Shown here one piece after another: positions 23,635 through 33,505 of a stretch of 64,000 nt of DNA. Both the position numbers and the translations under genes were made by a program. A model generated the notes under the pieces. The model did not search any database, was not told the origin of the DNA, and saw only the letters and a program-made list of their open reading frames with translations. The first letter of the stretch is position 1. Each line of letters begins with the position of its first letter. The stretch is taken from the NCBI GenBank assembly GCA_965649825.1, contig OZ287701.1, forward strand, positions 434,001 through 498,000, in the 5' to 3' direction. Source of the DNA: Penicillus capitatus. Its lineage: Eukaryota > Chlorophyta.

Positions 23635-24165
23635 TCAGCTCCATCTCACACCCACAAAGAACCCAGTGCAGAATGACCCCACGCTCGGAACGCCCTGCGC
23701 GTACAACGCTCGTGCACGTGTGATCGTGGCATGAGTTCCTTGCTTGGGCCAGCAGACGCAGGATGCTGCGCGAAGCGACTTGCAGATCGTCCTCGTCGAA
23801 CTTTCCGTCCCCTGTCAGATCCAGCTTTTTCTCGATGACGTCCCAGTGAATGTCCACAACGCCAGCGTACACCAGACCCTGCAGATATCGAGATCTCTCG
23901 ATTTCGACGAGGAAGTTGACACCTGCAGAAGTATGAAACTGAAGCCCACGGCGATGGCCGCCTTCCTTCCAAGGTTCTTAAGCGCAGCGCCGCATGCGAA
24001 ACCGATCATGCCACTCAGACCGACAGACGACAGAAGAGGACCGATCCAGTCCCAAGCTTCGTCCACCGCCTCGTCGACTTGATCCGCTTCGTCGACTGGA
24101 TCCGTCTCGGCAGCTTCTACCGGACGACTCTGAAGCGACGCATGGGCCACGACTGCAACAGACAA
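23635..24165 (-). CDS. FUN14-domain membrane protein with an EF-hand-like loop
   Basis: Three exons: from about 24165 to 23923, 23878-23744 and 23694-23635. The protein has a Pro/Asp/Glu-rich N-terminal part, then the FUN14 core: GLSGMIGFACGAALKNLGRK, a hydrophobic helix ending ILLQ, GLVYAGVVDIHWDVIEKK, and C-terminal GVPSVGSFCTGFFVGVRWS. FUN14 proteins lie in organelle outer membranes; FUNDC1 is a mitophagy receptor. Between helices, DLTGDGKFDEDD fits a 12-residue EF-hand loop, as seen in plant-type FUN14 proteins. The last intron must start with GC (CAA|GCAAGG ... GCGCAG|GGC) to restore the C-terminus; no GT donor keeps the frame. I found no ATG in frame at the 5' end of exon 1, so an upstream exon is missing from this model. 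Confidence 0.8.
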
Positions 24166-24579
24166 CCAGTGAAGATGCGAGGGACGACGACCATTCGAAT
24201 CTCCATCTCCTCCGCCGCCTTCGGATTACACGACAGTGAGTGAAGGGCCAAGTTTAAGACTACCTGTCTTTCGTCCCCGTCCCCGACCGCCTCCTCCTGA
24301 TCCCAACGCTCGAAGGCGAAAGGGATTCCTTCGCGGTCGAAGTCGTCGTCGATTTTGAACCGTCGGACAACATAGACGTTCTGACGAGAGGAAGGACGCG
24401 TTCGAGAACATGGTGCTGCTACAAGATCGCGCAAATTTTTTGGACGTGGATGTGCATTCTTGCCTATCATGGTCATTCCTGACGCCGTATGGCCTGTCTG
24501 TATTCGTGATCTCGATTCGATGTCCTTCCGCGGACTTGACAGACGACTAGCGGCCACACCCTGACTCTCACCTCGATCG

Positions 24580-26900
24580 TCATCGTTCGCGCGTCACTCC
24601 GTTGAAGCGCCTGTACCAGCCTCTTCGTCTTCGGTGCATTGACTGCGTGTCTCCAATCCCTTCCTTACCTGCTGTATGTGATTCCACTCGATGTTGCTCG
24701 GTCTGTGTGTGACGAAGAGTGAGAGTGATTCGACATTTGAATGTATCAGCATTCGTGTCCTGTACCCACAGTCTGCTCATGTCTGAGAGATCATTGCATA
24801 AATTGCATGCACGCTTCATCAGCTGGCGATTCCATAACATCTGTTGTTTTGTCTCTCCCGGAGGTTTCTCTGGTTGACTATAAGGCAAAGGCGATACGGT
24901 TTCCGCATCGGACGTAAACCCGAGGACTGTTTTCATGTGTTGATACGAAAGCTGGATGACCCATCTCTAACTGGAGATTCAAGAGTAAGCGATGTCCCCG
25001 GTACAGACGACACAACACGGAGAGCAGGAAAAGAATATTGGTGCCCACGACGACAACGACTGCCAAATGGACAGCGACCGCAGAAACATCCATGTCTGTC
25101 AAGACAATGACAGCATAGAAGACAAACAATAAACAGAGGAGAGGTGAGAGTTCTCGCTCCTCCAGCGGTTGACCTGTTTGTTGCCTTCCACAGTATTCCC
25201 ACGGAAGCAAACCATAGTCGAAATGACAAATACACGGAAGCCGCCACCGTAGCGGAGCGCTCATTCTTTCTCACTGTCAAAGGTCTGAGATCCGTGTGCC
25301 TGATGCAGGATACAGAAATGCGGAAGGATCTGGAGCACTGTATTCGGAAGAGGCTTTCCTACCTATCACAAAAAAGCTGATGCCTCCGCCTTCGTAAGCA
25401 GAATTCCTCTGAGGATGAAAATCGATGCGTCGCTAAGAGAATGAGCCTGAGTGATGTGACCATCACCATCCGAGACGACGATGTCTCCCCCACCAACCCA
25501 GTATTTCGACTCAGTGTCGATTCCATCTATTCTGAACTGCACAGCAGTGAAGGACACAGCATTGCCTTGTTGCAGCGCTATATTTTCTTCAAACAAGGTA
25601 TCGGTCAGATCAAGCAGGGTTTTCGTGTTGGTTTGACTCGTGCAAGACTTCTCCTATGCTGCATGATTCTGAAGCAGATCTTGTATCTGGGACGATTCAG
25701 TTCATATGGAGGTGGACAGTGGAGCGAGAGAAGAAGGCACCTCCAGCAAAGAGTCCTGATCACGAGGATTTCTTGGTTCAGTTTCTGGCGTTGCCGTTCA
25801 ATGAGCTTCGCTTCCTTCCGAAGCAGGTTCTTCGATATCAGAAGGCTGCTGCGTTCCAGAGTTCTGCCATCTTTATCCTGCGGACATGCAACACACAGCC
25901 GTCGATGTAGCTGGTGTTGCTCACAAATCTGACACCTAGCAACGAGTCATGACAACGGCGTTCGCCGCAAGGGTGTAACGTTACCTGCTTAGCTTCAGCG
26001 TCTTCCAGTCCCATTCGCATGTTGCATGCAACTCGCTCGCCGGTTTGAAGAATAGGTCGAGCGTTTCCCTGTCCTTTAACCATCCAACTGCTTGTGCCGC
26101 ACTTACCAGTGACAGGGATCAACCAATGTTGGCCTCATCTGAGCCTCTTTGCCCGTGTTCGCCGACAGACGATGGAAATCAGCTGACTGATTCTTCGAGG
26201 ACTCAAAAGCGCAGGATCCTTCGGTTCCTTCGACATTCTCGTCCCTTGTCCTCTCTTCACGAACAGACAGTATGCCGCAGCGAAGCCTCCATGCTCGGTT
26301 TCGTCGTTCTGCGCTTGAGAATGCTCATTTGCTGACGGCTGGAGAAAGACCTTTTCCACTGTACAGACTTCGACGAAATCTGCGACCATGCACAATTCGG
26401 CGATGCGTTCCTCGGCGATGAAAGGATCTACATCTGCGACGACTGACACTCCGAACCGATACCAAGTGTGTGGTGCATGACTCCGCAACTCACAGGCTCG
26501 TCGCGAAAGTCTGTGGATGTCGCTCCAGGCCCAAGACAGCGAAACCTTCGATTCGGATCATTAGGCGGATCGTTCCGATTTCGCCATCGATCTGTTATCA
26601 GAAGTCTCGTATCTTCCATCTGCGTTTGTTTGTTCACGTATACCGACTGCAAGAAAAACGCGACGCGTTCGTCGTTGCCAGAAAACCAAAGCCTCTCCTC
26701 ATGAAGAATCGTGACACGCGTCGTCTGCAGGACATCGACGAGAGGAACGGCGTGTCGCCGCTCTTTGGGAACATGCGCGAGGGTTGTTTCTTCAGTGCGA
26801 AGCACTTCGAAGGGTCAGGCAGAAACGGCGACCCATGCGATTCTGTGAAGACGGTAAGGCCACTCGCTGACGCATCCGTTGCGCCGTCGCGCTGAGCGTT
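24580..26900 (-). pseudogene. Probable truncated or divergent relative of the Pmp/multi-pass membrane genes
   Basis: A series of minus-strand open segments with the feel of the two Pmp genes. An ectodomain fragment has a Pmp-like start (FEENIALQQGNAVSF, 25.6 kb) and GGGDIVVSDGDGHI. Two TM helices follow (LLCLLFVFYAVIVLTDMD and VHLAVVVVVGTNILFLLSV, 25.2-25.0 kb), ending in a basic stretch (RLYRGHRLLLN) like the last TM pair of the Pmp genes (FCRLWLGVHRILD). A tail continues to 24.58 kb. Upstream segments (26.8-26.1 kb) look extracellular. I could not resolve all introns, and most of the TM region of the relatives is missing. It could be an intact shorter gene. Confidence 0.4.
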
Positions 26901-27208
26901 TAAACTTTCCAGTGTGTGCGTTCGTCGGCTTCCAGCGGAGACGCGTCGACCGGAATCCGTACGACGAAGCCTGTGGCAGACGCGGACCAGATGTTTTTCC
27001 ACAAGGGAAGCTTCAAGAGGACGGGAGCTGTCGACAGCGAGAGAAGCAGACCTCCTCTTCGTGTCAAGGCGAGTGCCGACTGCGCTAAACTCTTTATCCG
27101 AGTCGCGTGTTCTCCATAAGGGCCTACGATCCGGAGAGCGCACATCGAGTCCGAGCCGAGTCAGTGTTTACCCAGTTACGAAAGTAACGAATTCTCTAGA
27201 GAGGACTC

Positions 27209-30200
27209 ATGTTCCAACTCCACGTTCCGCAGTTGTGGGATCCTGTCAGCGTCGCGAGGACATTTCCCTCGCTCACATCTCGTCATCGCCGCCACGGGGA
27301 GACCTCGTCAGGCATCTTCTTCAGAGGACACTGCCGTGAGCGGGCTCCCCGAGCCAAAACGCACGTGCAGAGGGGCATGACAAGCAGGGACTATCCTTCG
27401 TTTCACTCGCGTGGATCCTCTTTCAGTCAGGCAGAACGGTCTCGCTCCCAGGCTCTCGGAAGCGACTGTGCAGAGGTGCTCACGTCTTCTCCCTGCTACA
27501 GCTTTCAGCCCTCTTCTCAGGGAGTCTCCGAGGAAATCTGCGAGGTTGAGGTCGAGGCACATGGCCTCGTGCAGATCTTTCGGACGGGAAAGAAGTTCGC
27601 AGGGAGGATTCTGGAGCGAGTGGGACCGTTCTCCCGGAATCTGACGGTCCCGCTCTACTGCAAGGGCTTCTGCGATCCGGGAGAGGCGACGAGAGACCTG
27701 GCCCGCCTGCCGCCGGGGGCCGCACGTCATCGCGTTCACGTTCTGTCCGATCCGGCTCGCGGCGCGGAGAGACTCGTCTTCGTGGGCGATCTTGGTCTCA
27801 GAGGCGGCGGAGACAGAGACCCTCCGTCCGACAGCGATTCGCCGGGACGCCGGGCTGCCTCCCGGTTTCGGCGGAGGAGGGACCATCGTCTGGTCGAGCC
27901 TTACATCGTTCGCTACTTTGTCGGGAGAAAGGACGAACTCAGCGAGATGATTGAAGCGTTCGAGTCGAGCGACGAGTCGCTTGTCGTCAAAGCAATCGTA
28001 GGCCCGGGCGGCATCGGGAAGACTCAGCTCGCGACACGGCTGTTCGACCTCTTCAGAGGAAAGCGCCACTACGACGACGAGTTCTGGATACCTTCAAGCT
28101 CAAGAGAGACCCTCACTGCCACGTTCCTGCAAATCGCAGAATACCTGCGAGTTCGCACCGACACCGAAACCCCGGAGATTATCAAACGTGTTCGAGAAGA
28201 GCTCGGACGATCTCACTGTTTCTACGTCTTCGACGACGCTCCAAATTTCGAACTGATTCGCGAGTATGTTCCGGCGACAAGCGGACATGTCATCGTCACA
28301 ACGAGGGATGCTGGAGGCGGAGACTGGGAGAGCAACATGCTTCGACTGGGACCGTTCGACGAAGACGAAGCTCGGATTCTGGCAGAGAGACTCGAATGTG
28401 GCAGGTCGATGCGACCGAACGATCTGGACGACCTACTGGACCTGTTGCCTCGGATCCCGCTGGTCCTCGCTCAATTCTTCTCCGTGATGCGGGACGAAGA
28501 AAGGTTGAGCCCCGCCGAATGGGTGCAGCGTCTGCTGCGGTACGAAGTCACGGGACGAGAGGCCAAAGCGATAGAAGAGCTCTCAACGACGCGAATCGGC
28601 GAAGAAGCGAGCGGAATGGTCTTCGTGTTCAACTGGAGCGTGCAAAGGATTTCGGAGGAACCCAACGACCTCGGCCTTTTTTCGCTCGACATTCTCGCCA
28701 AGCTAGCGCTACTTGATCCGAATGGTGTGCCCGTCGAGTGGATGTACAAGTGGCACGAAGCTGATGGTGGAGAGTTCGCGGAAAGAACGCAGAATTCCAT
28801 AAGGATCCTTGAGCGCTTCTCTCACGTCGAGTGGGACAGACGGAAGAATCAAATCTACATCCACGCCGAGACGCAACTTTTAGTGAGACACCTCCTCCTA
28901 AAAAGCGATGACAGTGCTTCCAGCCACATTCCAGAGTCCGAAGAACAACACAAGAACGAGATCGGAGACCACGTGAAGACCATAGTGGATTCAATCGGCC
29001 GATACATTGACGAGTGGAGAACGGACCGTTCGAACCGAGAACTGTGGTCCTCGCTCGCAAGAAACGGGTCGACACTCCTCAAACACTGCGAAAGCTCGGA
29101 GGACGCTAGCGTGGAAATAAAGTTACTCCAACACACAACACGATCGTACACAGAGATATGCATGTTTCAAGAATCGCTTACCTATGCTCAAAAAGCACTC
29201 GACATGTGCGAGCGCCTTCACGGCGACGCGGACCATCCGAACACCGTCCAGTGCATCAAGAGCTACGCCGTCGGACTCGGACGAACGGGGAGAGACAACG
29301 AGGCCGTGCCGCTCTTTAAGAGGGCCCTCGACATGTGCGAGCGTCTTCACGGCGACGCGGACCATCCGGACACCGTCGAGTGCATCAAGAGCTACGCCGT
29401 CGGACTCGACCGAACGGGGAGAATCGACGAGGCCGTGCTGCTCGACAAGAGGGCCCTCGACATGTGCGAGCGCCTTCACGGCGACGCGGACCATCCGGAC
29501 ACCGTCCAGTGCATTAAGAGCTACGCCGTCGGACTCGGACGAACGGGGAGAGACAACGAGGCCGTGCCGCTCTTTAAGAGGGCCCTCGACATGTGCGAGC
29601 GTCTTCACGGCGACGCGGACCATCCGGACACCGTCCAGTGCATCAAGAGCTATTCCGCCGGACTCGGACGAACGGGGAGAATCAACGAAGCCGTGCCGCT
29701 CTACAAGAGGGCCCTCGACATGTGCGAGCGTCTTCACGGCGACGCGGACCATCCGGACACCGTCCAGTGCATTAAGAGCTACGCCGTCGGACTCGGACGA
29801 ACGGGGAGAGACAACGAGGCCGTGCCGCTCTTTAAGAGGGCCCTCGACATGTGCGAGCGTCTTCACGGCGACGCGGACCATCCGGACACCGTCCAGTGCA
29901 TCAAGAGCTATTCCGCCGGACTCGGACGAACGGGGAGAATCAACGAAGCCGTGCCGCTCTACAAGAGGGCCCTCGACATGTGCGAGCGTCTTCACGGCGA
30001 CGCGGACCATCCGGACACCGTCCAGTGCATTAAGAGCTACGCCGTCGGACTCGGACGAACGGGGAGAGACAACGAGGCCGTGCCGCTCTTTAAGAGGGCC
30101 CTCGACATGTGCGAGCGTCTTCACGGCGACGCGGACCATCCGGACACCGTCCAGTGCATCAAGAGCTATTCCGCCGGACTCGGACGAACGGGGAGAATCA

Positions 30201-31294
30201 ACGAAGCCGTGCCGCTCTACAAGAGGGCCCTCGACATGTGCGAGCGTCTTCACGGCGACGCGGACCATCCGGACACCGTCCAGTGCATCAAGAGCTACGC
30301 CGTCGGACTCGGACGAACGGGGAGAGACAACGAGGCCGTGCCGCTCTTTAAGAGGGCCCTCGACATGTGCGAGCGTCTTCACGGCGACGCGGACCATCCG
30401 GACACCGTCCAGTGCATCAAGAGCTATTCCGCCGGACTCGGACGAACGGGGAGAATCAACGAAGCCGTGCCGCTCTTTAAGAGGGCCCTCGACATGTGCG
30501 AGCGTCTTCACGGCGACGCGGACCATCCGGACACCGTCCAGTGCATCAAGAGCTATTCCGCCGGACTCGGACGAACGGGGAGAATCAACGAAGCCGTGCC
30601 GCTCTACAAGAGGGCCCTCGACATGTGCGAGCGTCTTCACGGCGACGCGGACCATCCGGACACCGTCCAGTGCATTAAGAGCTACGCCGTCGGACTCGGA
30701 CGAACGGGGAGAGACAACGAGGCCGTGCCGCTCTTTAAGAGGGCCCTCGACATGTGCGAGCGTCTTCACGGCGACGCGGACCATCCGGACACCGTCGAGT
30801 GCATCAAGAGCTACGCCGTCGGACTCGGACGAACGGGGAGAGACAACGAGGCCGTGCCGCTCTTTAAGAGGGCCCTCGACATGTGCGAGCGTCTTCACGG
30901 CGACGCGGACCATCCGGACACCGTCGAGTGCATCAAGAGCTACGCCGTCGGACTCGGACGAACGGGGAGAGACAACGAGGCCGTGCCGCTCTTTAAGAGG
31001 GCCCTCGACATGTGCGAGCGTCTTCACGGCGACGCGGACCATCCGGACACCGTCGAGTGCATCAAGAGCTACGCCGTCGGACTCGGACGAACGGGGAGAA
31101 TCAACGAGGCCGTGCCGCTCTGCAAGAGGGCCCTCGACATGTGCGAGCGCCTTCACGGCGACGCGGACCATCCGGACACCGTCGAGTGCATGAGCACTTA
31201 TGCTGCTTGTTTGTCAAGAATCGGAAGGGACAATGAAGCTTTGTTGTGCACGGAGAGATTGAACAAAATGCGTAAACGTTTCGGTGACATATAA
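27209..31294 (+). CDS. NB-ARC (STAND ATPase) protein with 16 kinesin-light-chain-type TPRs
   Basis: Uninterrupted ORF of 1361 residues. After about 230 residues of unassigned, partly Arg-rich sequence comes an NB-ARC module: P-loop GPGGIGKTQ (265-273), a Walker-B-like strand FYVFDDA (near 338), VTTRD, and LPRIPLVLAQF in place of the GLPLAL motif. From residue 664 there are 16 copies of a 43-residue repeat (ALDMCERLHGDADHPDTVQC... GRTGRxNEAVPL). This is the 42-43-residue TPR style of kinesin light chains, common behind NB-ARC domains. STAND proteins are nucleotide-switched signalling platforms, often in innate immunity or cell-death control; the ligand is presumably bound by the TPRs (inference). 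Having no introns is unusual for this window. The start could be a later ATG, since the first 100 residues look poorly conserved. Confidence 0.9.
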   Translation: MFQLHVPQLWDPVSVARTFPSLTSRHRRHGETSSGIFFRGHCRERAPRAKTHVQRGMTSRDYPSFHSRGSSFSQAERSRSQALGSDCAEVLTSSPCYSFQPSSQGVSEEICEVEVEAHGLVQIFRTGKKFAGRILERVGPFSRNLTVPLYCKGFCDPGEATRDLARLPPGAARHRVHVLSDPARGAERLVFVGDLGLRGGGDRDPPSDSDSPGRRAASRFRRRRDHRLVEPYIVRYFVGRKDELSEMIEAFESSDESLVVKAIVGPGGIGKTQLATRLFDLFRGKRHYDDEFWIPSSSRETLTATFLQIAEYLRVRTDTETPEIIKRVREELGRSHCFYVFDDAPNFELIREYVPATSGHVIVTTRDAGGGDWESNMLRLGPFDEDEARILAERLECGRSMRPNDLDDLLDLLPRIPLVLAQFFSVMRDEERLSPAEWVQRLLRYEVTGREAKAIEELSTTRIGEEASGMVFVFNWSVQRISEEPNDLGLFSLDILAKLALLDPNGVPVEWMYKWHEADGGEFAERTQNSIRILERFSHVEWDRRKNQIYIHAETQLLVRHLLLKSDDSASSHIPESEEQHKNEIGDHVKTIVDSIGRYIDEWRTDRSNRELWSSLARNGSTLLKHCESSEDASVEIKLLQHTTRSYTEICMFQESLTYAQKALDMCERLHGDADHPNTVQCIKSYAVGLGRTGRDNEAVPLFKRALDMCERLHGDADHPDTVECIKSYAVGLDRTGRIDEAVLLDKRALDMCERLHGDADHPDTVQCIKSYAVGLGRTGRDNEAVPLFKRALDMCERLHGDADHPDTVQCIKSYSAGLGRTGRINEAVPLYKRALDMCERLHGDADHPDTVQCIKSYAVGLGRTGRDNEAVPLFKRALDMCERLHGDADHPDTVQCIKSYSAGLGRTGRINEAVPLYKRALDMCERLHGDADHPDTVQCIKSYAVGLGRTGRDNEAVPLFKRALDMCERLHGDADHPDTVQCIKSYSAGLGRTGRINEAVPLYKRALDMCERLHGDADHPDTVQCIKSYAVGLGRTGRDNEAVPLFKRALDMCERLHGDADHPDTVQCIKSYSAGLGRTGRINEAVPLFKRALDMCERLHGDADHPDTVQCIKSYSAGLGRTGRINEAVPLYKRALDMCERLHGDADHPDTVQCIKSYAVGLGRTGRDNEAVPLFKRALDMCERLHGDADHPDTVECIKSYAVGLGRTGRDNEAVPLFKRALDMCERLHGDADHPDTVECIKSYAVGLGRTGRDNEAVPLFKRALDMCERLHGDADHPDTVECIKSYAVGLGRTGRINEAVPLCKRALDMCERLHGDADHPDTVECMSTYAACLSRIGRDNEALLCTERLNKMRKRFGDI
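29198..31261 (+). repeat. Array of 16 x 129-bp coding repeats
   Basis: Each unit begins CTCGACATGTGCGAGCG and is 129 bp (43 codons). Most units are near-identical at DNA level, and units of type AVG/RDN and SAG/RIN alternate, giving a 258-bp higher-order period in the middle. The first, second and last units diverge most. Confidence 0.97.
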
Positions 31295-33254
31295 AGTGTT
31301 GGATGTTGCCTAGCCTACTTTACCCTGTTCTTTTTGAATTGCATTCTAAGGCGTTTAAAACCTTTCGTACGCACTGTGAGATCCTGATATGTCTGACTAT
31401 TTGAGTTAACAATCTGTTCTGTTGTTGCGAACATTTGCTGTTCGTATTAACTTAGTTGTCTATTCTCGGCATTGCCAGTTTGGTCCTTGCTATCATCTTT
31501 GGTTTATTTCCATCTTATCCGAGACTTCCTCTCTGTGTGCCAGATGTGTTGTTCCAAAGACGAGCAAGACTCTTTCGCTCCTCATTCGATTGGAGCCCTT
31601 GCCATCGCACAACTCATGGAAAAGTTCTCGCTACGTCTGAGGACATCTGGGATACAGTAGAGAGCGAAGAGACTGACAAGGTATCTTCACAGCTGTCACA
31701 ACGATCTGGATCAATCTTGAAAGTGTTCGGTCATACAACCTGATGTCGGCTTATATATCTTCCCGCGGCGAACGAACTAACGCAGGACACACAGGCTTGC
31801 AGGTAAGCGTTCGTCAAAGAAAATGTGACGAACATAAGCTGCGTTTAGCGTCAAACAATCTAAACCTTCACTTCGACCGTATAACTCGATGCTTCGTGTT
31901 GCTAGGACTTGAATACTTTAACAAAAAGTATCTCTTACCCCAGGAAAGTCTTATTATCTCAGTGACGGTTATTACGGCGAGCTCGGCCTGTCGTTGAAGC
32001 CCCACCGTAGGATCAGAGGCGCGTTAGATCATCAGCTCTGTTGATCTCCAACGGCTTAACTGCGGTTCTCTCTTAAGAAGCAATTCTTTTTTTTTTCTTT
32101 TGCGAAAGCGGCAGGTATATTGGAGTGTCGTTTCGTTCCAAGAGATAGAGGCAACATTCGTAAATGAAAAATTTCACTGCTCTCATTGAGGAAAGCGGAA
32201 TCGATGTGTACAAACAGACCTGTTTAAATGTCTCACATAGTAGAAAATGTTCTGTCGGCGCTCTAAACACGAATACCTTGCCCTCGATTATTCTTCTCGC
32301 CGATTGCGAAGCTCGGATGCGTCTAGAACAAAGCAGGTACTAACGAGCTAAAGATCGATCGAATAGGTATAAGTTAGCAGCGATCGATAAGATCGTTTCG
32401 GAAAAGCGTTTGATAGATCTGTTTTTAAGACCAATGACGATCGATTCGAAATTTCAAAGCAAACCAAAGCAGTATCGACCTGTTGGTGTGGAAGAACACG
32501 CTAGTTACCTACTTATCAAGTACGCTGTTCGCTTATCGAAATCGCCATTTGTCGACAAAGAGTAGTCGATGAAACTAAAGAGCGTCGTGGATCGTGCATC
32601 CTGTCCATGTCAAAATACATTCTCGTGCTGTTCCTCTACTTCGTTCGGAAGAAGTCAGGCGGTATCCGTGGTAAGTGATGGAGGAGAGAGCTCACTCTTT
32701 TCTTTTATCTTGAACGATATGCAATCGAAAACTGTAGCTCTGACTCTCAAGTGCACGTAACGCATTTCGTCGAACATCATAATAACGACATCCTAAAAAT
32801 TAATTGATAACTGTACGATTTCATCGCATCCATCACTCTGTTAAGAGGTATGACCAACGATCTGCAATTGGTGAACCGATCTTCGGTGTTCTCTCTAATC
32901 GATCGATCACAGGCTGCCGTGGCAGTATTCGCGAAACGGGAAAATACGACAGGTAGGAATAGATCGTTCGATTCCTGACAAGTTGACTGGCGAATACGTC
33001 GTGTCGATGGTTTCTGTATCGTATCGAGTTTTGTCGACGATTTGCGTTAAATACATGCAGCATCCGAACGCCGATCGATGTCGTCTTTTGTTCGACGCGA
33101 AAAGCAACCAGTATTCGATGTTCTCACACGATAGTGATCTAAGACAAAGAAGAAGAGAAAGGTAGTGAGAACACTATCCGATCAGCATTTCTTTGATAAT
33201 CGACCGCGTCACTTTCGCATCCATTCCATCGTTTCTCTGACGAAACTGCTAAGA
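31295..33254. other. Intergenic region rich in GATCG motifs
   Basis: No supported gene on either strand; the ORFs are short and not protein-like. From about 32.3 to 33.1 kb the sequence is relatively AT-rich and carries several CGATCGA-type palindromes (near 32357, 32382, 32438 and 32899). A T-rich tract lies at 32087-32100. Confidence 0.6.
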
Positions 33255-33505
33255 TCTTCAGGACCCCATCCATTCTTCACCCGAGACTTAATTCGGTTAT
33301 GACAAGACAAGGCCAACGCAATGTGAGTGTGATACGAATGAAACAGGAGCTCAGTGTCACACATACTGCACATGCATATCTAACTCAGACGTGTCACTTA
33401 ACTAGACTGATCACTTAACACATTTGCCACAAAGTCATAGATATGGGAAACACAAGGGAAACACCGCCCCGTTCGTTCGTTCCAAGTTTTCAGAGTGTGA
33501 TGTCG

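Noticed and set aside
29123-31193. ORFs of about 670-680 codons in another frame and on the opposite strand over the TPR array
   Set aside because: The 129-bp repeat is a multiple of three, so any frame open in one unit stays open in all. The NB-ARC frame has clear domain motifs; the others do not.
29198-31261. CRISPR-like array
   Set aside because: The repeats are contiguous coding units without spacers, in a eukaryotic gene.
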